The position numbers and the translations under genes are program-made. A model generated the notes under the pieces. It saw only the letters and a program-made list of their open reading frames with translations. It was not told the DNA's origin and ran no database searches. From positions 1 to 16,905 of the forward strand of contig CANKHS010000012.1 of assembly GCA_947481755.1 (NCBI GenBank): a DNA stretch of 16,905 nt. Reading direction: 5' to 3'. This DNA is from Actinomycetota bacterium (GTDB lineage: Bacteria; Actinomycetota; Thermoleophilia; Gaiellales; F1-60-MAGs149). This document shows positions 13,133 to 16,905 of this stretch, piece after piece (within the stretch, counting starts at the first letter, position 1; the number at the start of each line of letters is the position of its first letter).

Positions 13133-16100
13133 CTAGGTCGCGAGCGCGACGTGCACAACCACAGAGCAGCCATCCGATTCGAAGGCATTGCCATCGACAT
13201 GACTGAGGCTGGTGAGAGTCGTGCACAGCGTCTCGCTGGCGATCTCGTCACCAAAACGCGCCAGCACCCGTTCGGCCAGTGCATTCGGCGCGATCTCGAT
13301 CGTGATCCGGTCGGCGATCTCGAAGCCGGCAGCCTTGCGCTCACCCTGGATGAAGTGGATCAGCTCGCGTGCGAGCCCTTCCTCCTCTAACTCCTGATCG
13401 AGCTCGGTGTCGACAGCGACAGCGAGGCCACCCTCGTCAGCGACGGCAAAGCCTTCGCGCGGACGCGTGCGGAACTCGACCTCGTCGTCCGTCAGCGTGT
13501 AGCCACCAACCTCGACGCCCGCCTCGCTTCGCGAATACTCGCCGTCTTTCAGCAACTGCTGCACACGTGGGATGTCCTTACCGAGCTTTGGGCCGAGGGC
13601 GCGGAAATTCGGAATGATCTCGATCTCGAGCAGCTCGTCGACTGCGTCGGCAAAGCGGACATTCTTGACGTTCAACTCCAACGCGATCTCAGCGCTCAGC
13701 CGCTCAACGGCTGCCCGGGCCGCGGCGTCCGGCGTGGCGATCACAGCCTCGCGGAGAGGTTGCCGAAGCTTGCGGTTTCCCTGAGCACGCGCAGCGCGTC
13801 CCAACGAGATCGCGGTCTGTGCCAGACCCATCGAAAGCAGCGCTGCCTGGTCGGGTGTGTTGGCCTTTGGCCAGCTACTGAGGTGGACGGAGGTCGGTGC
13901 GTCGTCCGCGCGATCACGCACGAGGTTCTGCCAAATCTCGTCGGCCATAAAAGGCATTGCCGGTGCAATCAGTCGACAGATCTGCGCGATGCAGTACCAG
14001 AGCGTCCGGAAGGCTGCATCCTTGTCGGCATCACTTTCAGAGCGCCAGAACCGCGCACGTGAGCCGCGGATGTACCAGGCCGAGAGGTCGTCGATCAGCG
14101 ATTCAACGGCACGAGCGTAGGTCGGCGTCCAGTAGGCGTCGAGCGCCTCGTCGCAGGCAATGATCGTCTCGTCGACACGAGCCACGATCCACGTGTCCAG
14201 AGCGGTCGTCGCGGGCGGTCGGGAATCAAGATCCGCCCAGGTCGGCGTAAAGTCGTCAATCTCGGCATACCGGATCAGGAACGAGTAGCTGTTCCACAGT
14301 GTCAGGAGCCGGCGGCGAACCTCGTTCGCCGGGCCGTAGCCAAAGTTCATGTTCTGCGACGGTGTCTGCAGCGCGTAGAGCCAACGCATCACGTCGGCGC
14401 CCATCTCCTCGACTGCATCGTCAAACCAAATCGCGTTACCCCACGACTTATGCATCGCGCGACCGGTCTCGTCGTGCAACTTCTCGTAGCCCAACACAGA
14501 CTTGTACGGTGCCTTGCCAACGAGCACCACGCTCATGAACAACTGCGAATAGAACCAGAGGCGAATCTGTTCGCGCATCTCCGAGATCCAGTCGGCCGGG
14601 AACCACTTCTCCCAGTAGGCGTGATCCGGAAGATCGGCGCGGGTAAGGCCAACGCCAGCACCTTCCGCATAGCCCTCTGGCGTGTAGGTGTCGCGGCCCC
14701 AGCCAAGCGTGGAGAACGGCACGATGCCGGCGTCGAGCCAACAGTCACCCACCTCGGTCACGCGCTCGGCGATCTCACCACTGTCGGTTCGAATGCGAAT
14801 GTCGTCGATCCAAGGGCGATGGAGTTCTTGCAGGTCGTCGATCGGATCAACCGCGCGTTCACGCAACTCCTCGACCGATCCAATCACCGTGATCTCACCG
14901 GACGGCGCGCGATAGAACGGCAGCGGCAAGCCCCAATAGCGCTTGCGGGAAATGCACCAGTCCCCCATGTTGCGCAGCCAATCCTCCATGCGCTTGCCGT
15001 ATTGCTCGGGCACCCAATTGACGGTCGCAGCTGCATCGATCATCGGCTGGCGCACTTTGTCGGCTGCAATAAACCATTCCTCGACGACTCGAAAGATCAG
15101 ATCGGTGCCGCAACGCCAGCAAACAGGAAAGCGATGGTCAATCGTGCCGGAGCGGACGAGCACACCCGTCTTTGCGAGATGAGCGGTAATCGGCTCGGCG
15201 GCGTCGGCGGTGGCCATGCCAGACAGCCAGCCGTACTCCTCCGTAAAGTGCCCCGCCTCATCGACCGGAACCAGCGTCGGGATCTGCTCGCGCTTGCCGA
15301 GTTCGAAGTCCTCGGCACCACAGCCAGGGGCAATGTGAACAACGCCCGTGCCTTCGTTGTCAGAAACCATGTCCCAGGCGACGACCCGATGAGCAACCTC
15401 GTCTTGGGCGGCGAGGTCGTCGAACGGTCCGACGTACGCCTTGCCAACGAGCTCCGACCCGAGCGCGGTACGTGCAACATCAGCACCCTCACCGAAGAGG
15501 TCCTCGACACGGGTCGACATCACCCAGTCGATTCCCTGTGACGTGCGGACACCGGAGTATTCGGCCGTTGGATCAACGGCCGCAGCGACGTTAGCCGGGA
15601 GCGTCCACGGTGTCGTTGTCCACACGACGACGGCCTCTTCAGGAGCATCGACGAAGGGGAAGCGCACATGCAGCGTTGGGTGCGTACGGTCCTGGTACGA
15701 GTCAATTAGCTCGTGCTGTGACAGCGACGTTCCGCAGCGCGGGCACCAGACCATCGGACGATTGCCGCGATAGAGCATCTCGCGCTCGTGACAGACCTTA
15801 AGGAAATGCCAGATGTAGGCGATATTGGGATCCGTCATCGTGTAGTACGAGCGGTCCCAATCCATCCACTGTCCGAGACGTTGTGACTGGCGGGCCTGGA
15901 TTGCGGAGTACTCGGCAACACGATCGCGACAGGCCCGCGCGAACCGATCAAGCCCGTACTCCTCGATCTCTTGCTTCGAGTTGAGGCCAAGCGACTTCTC
16001 GACCTCTACCTCGACCCAGAGGCCCTGACAGTCAAAGCCGTTTTGGTAGCGAAGCTCGTGGCCGCGCATCGCGCGGTGCCGCTGCATCAGGTCTTTCAGC

Positions 16101-16294
16101 GAACGACCCCAGGCGTGATGCACGCCCATCGGGTTATTGGCGGTGATCGGACCGTCGATAAACGAGTACGGCGCGCCGCCAGCGTTCTGCGTGCGCAGCT
16201 GGTCGAAGGTCGACTCGGCCTCCCACAACGCGAGCACGCGGTGCTCTAGCGCAATGTGGTCGGGCGTGGCGGGTACGGCGTCGTAGGAGCTCAA
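13133..16294 (-). CDS. ileS: Isoleucyl-tRNA synthetase with a swapped HIGH motif
   Basis: This encodes a 1053-residue class I synthetase that charges isoleucine to its tRNA. The N-terminal segment SFIDGPITANNPMGVHHAW carries the first signature as GVHH at residues 57-60 instead of HxGH. The second signature reads AMHKS at 613-617 (MHKSWGN) instead of KMSKS. The CP1 editing domain has TTTPWTLP, a CPRCG knuckle lies just before it and CWRCG further on, and a C-terminal anticodon and tail region follows. The length fits IleRS (about 1040). The start is TTG at 16294, because the frame has a stop 36 bases upstream with no ATG or GTG between. Only 47 bases separate it from the upstream gene, which leaves no room for a T-box leader there. 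The IleRS2-like features are recalled from family knowledge, and a phylogeny was not run. Confidence 0.95.
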   Translation of the reverse strand: MSSYDAVPATPDHIALEHRVLALWEAESTFDQLRTQNAGGAPYSFIDGPITANNPMGVHHAWGRSLKDLMQRHRAMRGHELRYQNGFDCQGLWVEVEVEKSLGLNSKQEIEEYGLDRFARACRDRVAEYSAIQARQSQRLGQWMDWDRSYYTMTDPNIAYIWHFLKVCHEREMLYRGNRPMVWCPRCGTSLSQHELIDSYQDRTHPTLHVRFPFVDAPEEAVVVWTTTPWTLPANVAAAVDPTAEYSGVRTSQGIDWVMSTRVEDLFGEGADVARTALGSELVGKAYVGPFDDLAAQDEVAHRVVAWDMVSDNEGTGVVHIAPGCGAEDFELGKREQIPTLVPVDEAGHFTEEYGWLSGMATADAAEPITAHLAKTGVLVRSGTIDHRFPVCWRCGTDLIFRVVEEWFIAADKVRQPMIDAAATVNWVPEQYGKRMEDWLRNMGDWCISRKRYWGLPLPFYRAPSGEITVIGSVEELRERAVDPIDDLQELHRPWIDDIRIRTDSGEIAERVTEVGDCWLDAGIVPFSTLGWGRDTYTPEGYAEGAGVGLTRADLPDHAYWEKWFPADWISEMREQIRLWFYSQLFMSVVLVGKAPYKSVLGYEKLHDETGRAMHKSWGNAIWFDDAVEEMGADVMRWLYALQTPSQNMNFGYGPANEVRRRLLTLWNSYSFLIRYAEIDDFTPTWADLDSRPPATTALDTWIVARVDETIIACDEALDAYWTPTYARAVESLIDDLSAWYIRGSRARFWRSESDADKDAAFRTLWYCIAQICRLIAPAMPFMADEIWQNLVRDRADDAPTSVHLSSWPKANTPDQAALLSMGLAQTAISLGRAARAQGNRKLRQPLREAVIATPDAAARAAVERLSAEIALELNVKNVRFADAVDELLEIEIIPNFRALGPKLGKDIPRVQQLLKDGEYSRSEAGVEVGGYTLTDDEVEFRTRPREGFAVADEGGLAVAVDTELDQELEEEGLARELIHFIQGERKAAGFEIADRITIEIAPNALAERVLARFGDEIASETLCTTLTSLSHVDGNAFESDGCSVVVHVALAT

Positions 16295-16341
16295 GGTGTT
16301 ACGGAAGGTCGACGGTGTCGAACTCTACCGCTGAAGGCCCT

Positions 16342-16533
16342 CTAAGCCTCCGCACCACCCGGACCACGGCCATATCGTCGGGTCTGTTCATCGCACCAAA
16401 GCTCAAATGCAGCGTGCCGAGCGAGATAGCGCTCGATCGAGGCGAGACCGCCTTCAACCCAGACGCCCTCGTCCCACTGTTCGAGTCCGGTCAGGGAGGG
16501 CTCGTCGCCCCAGTCATCATCATCAAATGCCAT
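16342..16533 (-). CDS. Small acidic protein of unknown function
   Basis: This encodes a 63-residue acidic protein beginning MAFDDDDWGDEP, followed by a helix-rich region (LASIERYLARHAAFELWCDE) and a short basic, glycine-rich tail. I do not recognise a family. The open frame sits alone in the 240-base space between the NUDIX and ileS genes, all in one direction, with 45 and 47 bases to its neighbours, and no longer frame competes with it. The many acidic residues and the amphipathic helix look like real protein. No Shine-Dalgarno is visible upstream of the ATG. It may be a conserved lineage-specific protein that travels with ileS. An alternative is that the region is merely a leader for ileS. 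Confidence 0.55.
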   Translation of the reverse strand: MAFDDDDWGDEPSLTGLEQWDEGVWVEGGLASIERYLARHAAFELWCDEQTRRYGRGPGGAEA

Positions 16534-16578
16534 TGCGATCGGGAGATTCGCGTAACCACCGCCGAGTCCTCCCCCGAC

Positions 16579-16905
16579 TTAGGTACCGAGCAAACCGAGT
16601 GCTTCGCTCGTGCTTCTGAACGCGAGCAGTTCCCGCCCCGGGAGAGCGTCCAACGCGAACCACCGCAGTTCAGCAACGTCGTCCGCTGGCACCGGTTCCC
16701 CTGCCGTGATGTGCGCGACAAAGACGGCGTTGAGTGTGAAGTCTCCGTCGTCACCATAGATGTCAATCAAATGGCCCAAGAACCGATCAACGTGGATCTC
16801 GCAGCCGGTCTCCTCCGCGAGCTCTCGCACCGCACAGTCCTCGGGCCTCTCGTCCGGGTCACAGAACCCGCCCGGCAGATCCCACAGACCCAGCATCGGT
16901 TCGCG
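16579..16905 (-). CDS. NUDIX hydrolase, N-terminus beyond the window
   Basis: This is the last 108 codons of a NUDIX-fold hydrolase, which cleaves a nucleoside diphosphate linked to another group. The Nudix box is complete: GFCDPDERPEDCAVRELAEE, then TGC, fits Gx5Ex7REUxEExGU. GLWDLPGG comes just before it, as in ADP-ribose/NADH-type and MutT-type members. The frame is still open at the window edge (REP precedes the Met at 16896), and family members need 30-40 more residues before this point. The gene therefore runs past base 16905, and the ATG at 16896 is not the start. The substrate cannot be told from the fragment. It is probably first in, or upstream of, the minus-strand ileS run. Confidence 0.88.
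   Translation of the reverse strand, partial: REPMLGLWDLPGGFCDPDERPEDCAVRELAEETGCEIHVDRFLGHLIDIYGDDGDFTLNAVFVAHITAGEPVPADDVAELRWFALDALPGRELLAFRSTSEALGLLGT

Noticed and set aside
14450..15541. 363-codon open frame on the plus strand inside ileS
   Set aside because: It is wholly antisense to strongly supported IleRS codons and shows no domain or start signal; long shadow frames are normal in GC-rich DNA.
16295..16341. T-box or other leader riboswitch before ileS
   Set aside because: Actinobacterial ileS genes often have one, but only 47 bases are free here and no T-box sequence was seen.

Overview
The window is about 17 kb of densely coding DNA, close to 60% GC by eye. GTG and TTG starts are frequent and the longest gap between genes is about 50 bases. 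The order pgsA, FHA protein, FtsR/Rv1828-type MerR regulator, together with an SOS-boxed imuB/dnaE2 cassette, points to an actinobacterium. A deep lineage such as Thermoleophilia or Acidimicrobiia is a guess. No tRNA, rRNA, CRISPR array, insertion sequence or phage gene was seen, and there is no gene-free stretch over 300 bases.

Region 1 (1-1031): the 3' end of trpS runs into a convergent short-chain dehydrogenase gene; their stop codons overlap. Region 2 (1032-7503, plus strand): an AI-2E-type membrane protein and a cytoplasmic DsbA/FrnE-type oxidoreductase, coupled by a 4-base overlap. A perfect 20-base LexA-type palindrome follows, and then the damage-inducible mutagenesis cassette: imuB, a small DUF6504-like protein, and dnaE2. 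The three cassette genes overlap in series. No imuA-type gene is present in the window.

Region 3 (7506-10323): two divergently transcribed secreted proteins. The minus-strand gene encodes a GH5-like barrel, a peptidoglycan-binding domain and an L,D-transpeptidase domain. The plus-strand gene encodes a glycosidase-like barrel in which both expected catalytic glutamates appear replaced. Both look like non-catalytic barrels used at the cell envelope.

Region 4 (10326-16905, minus strand): reading from right to left, a NUDIX hydrolase (cut by the window edge), a small acidic protein, ileS, a pgsA-type phosphatidyltransferase, a zinc-ribbon/FHA protein, an FtsR-like MerR regulator, apt, and a GNAT acetyltransferase. 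The IleRS carries GVHH where class I synthetases normally carry HxGH. This swapped motif is associated with mupirocin hyper-resistance.

Several genes (1032, 2821, 9226 and apt at 11290) have a TAnnnT hexamer exactly six bases before the start codon, which suggests leaderless mRNAs. All three convergent junctions have a 2-base gap or a 4-base overlap.
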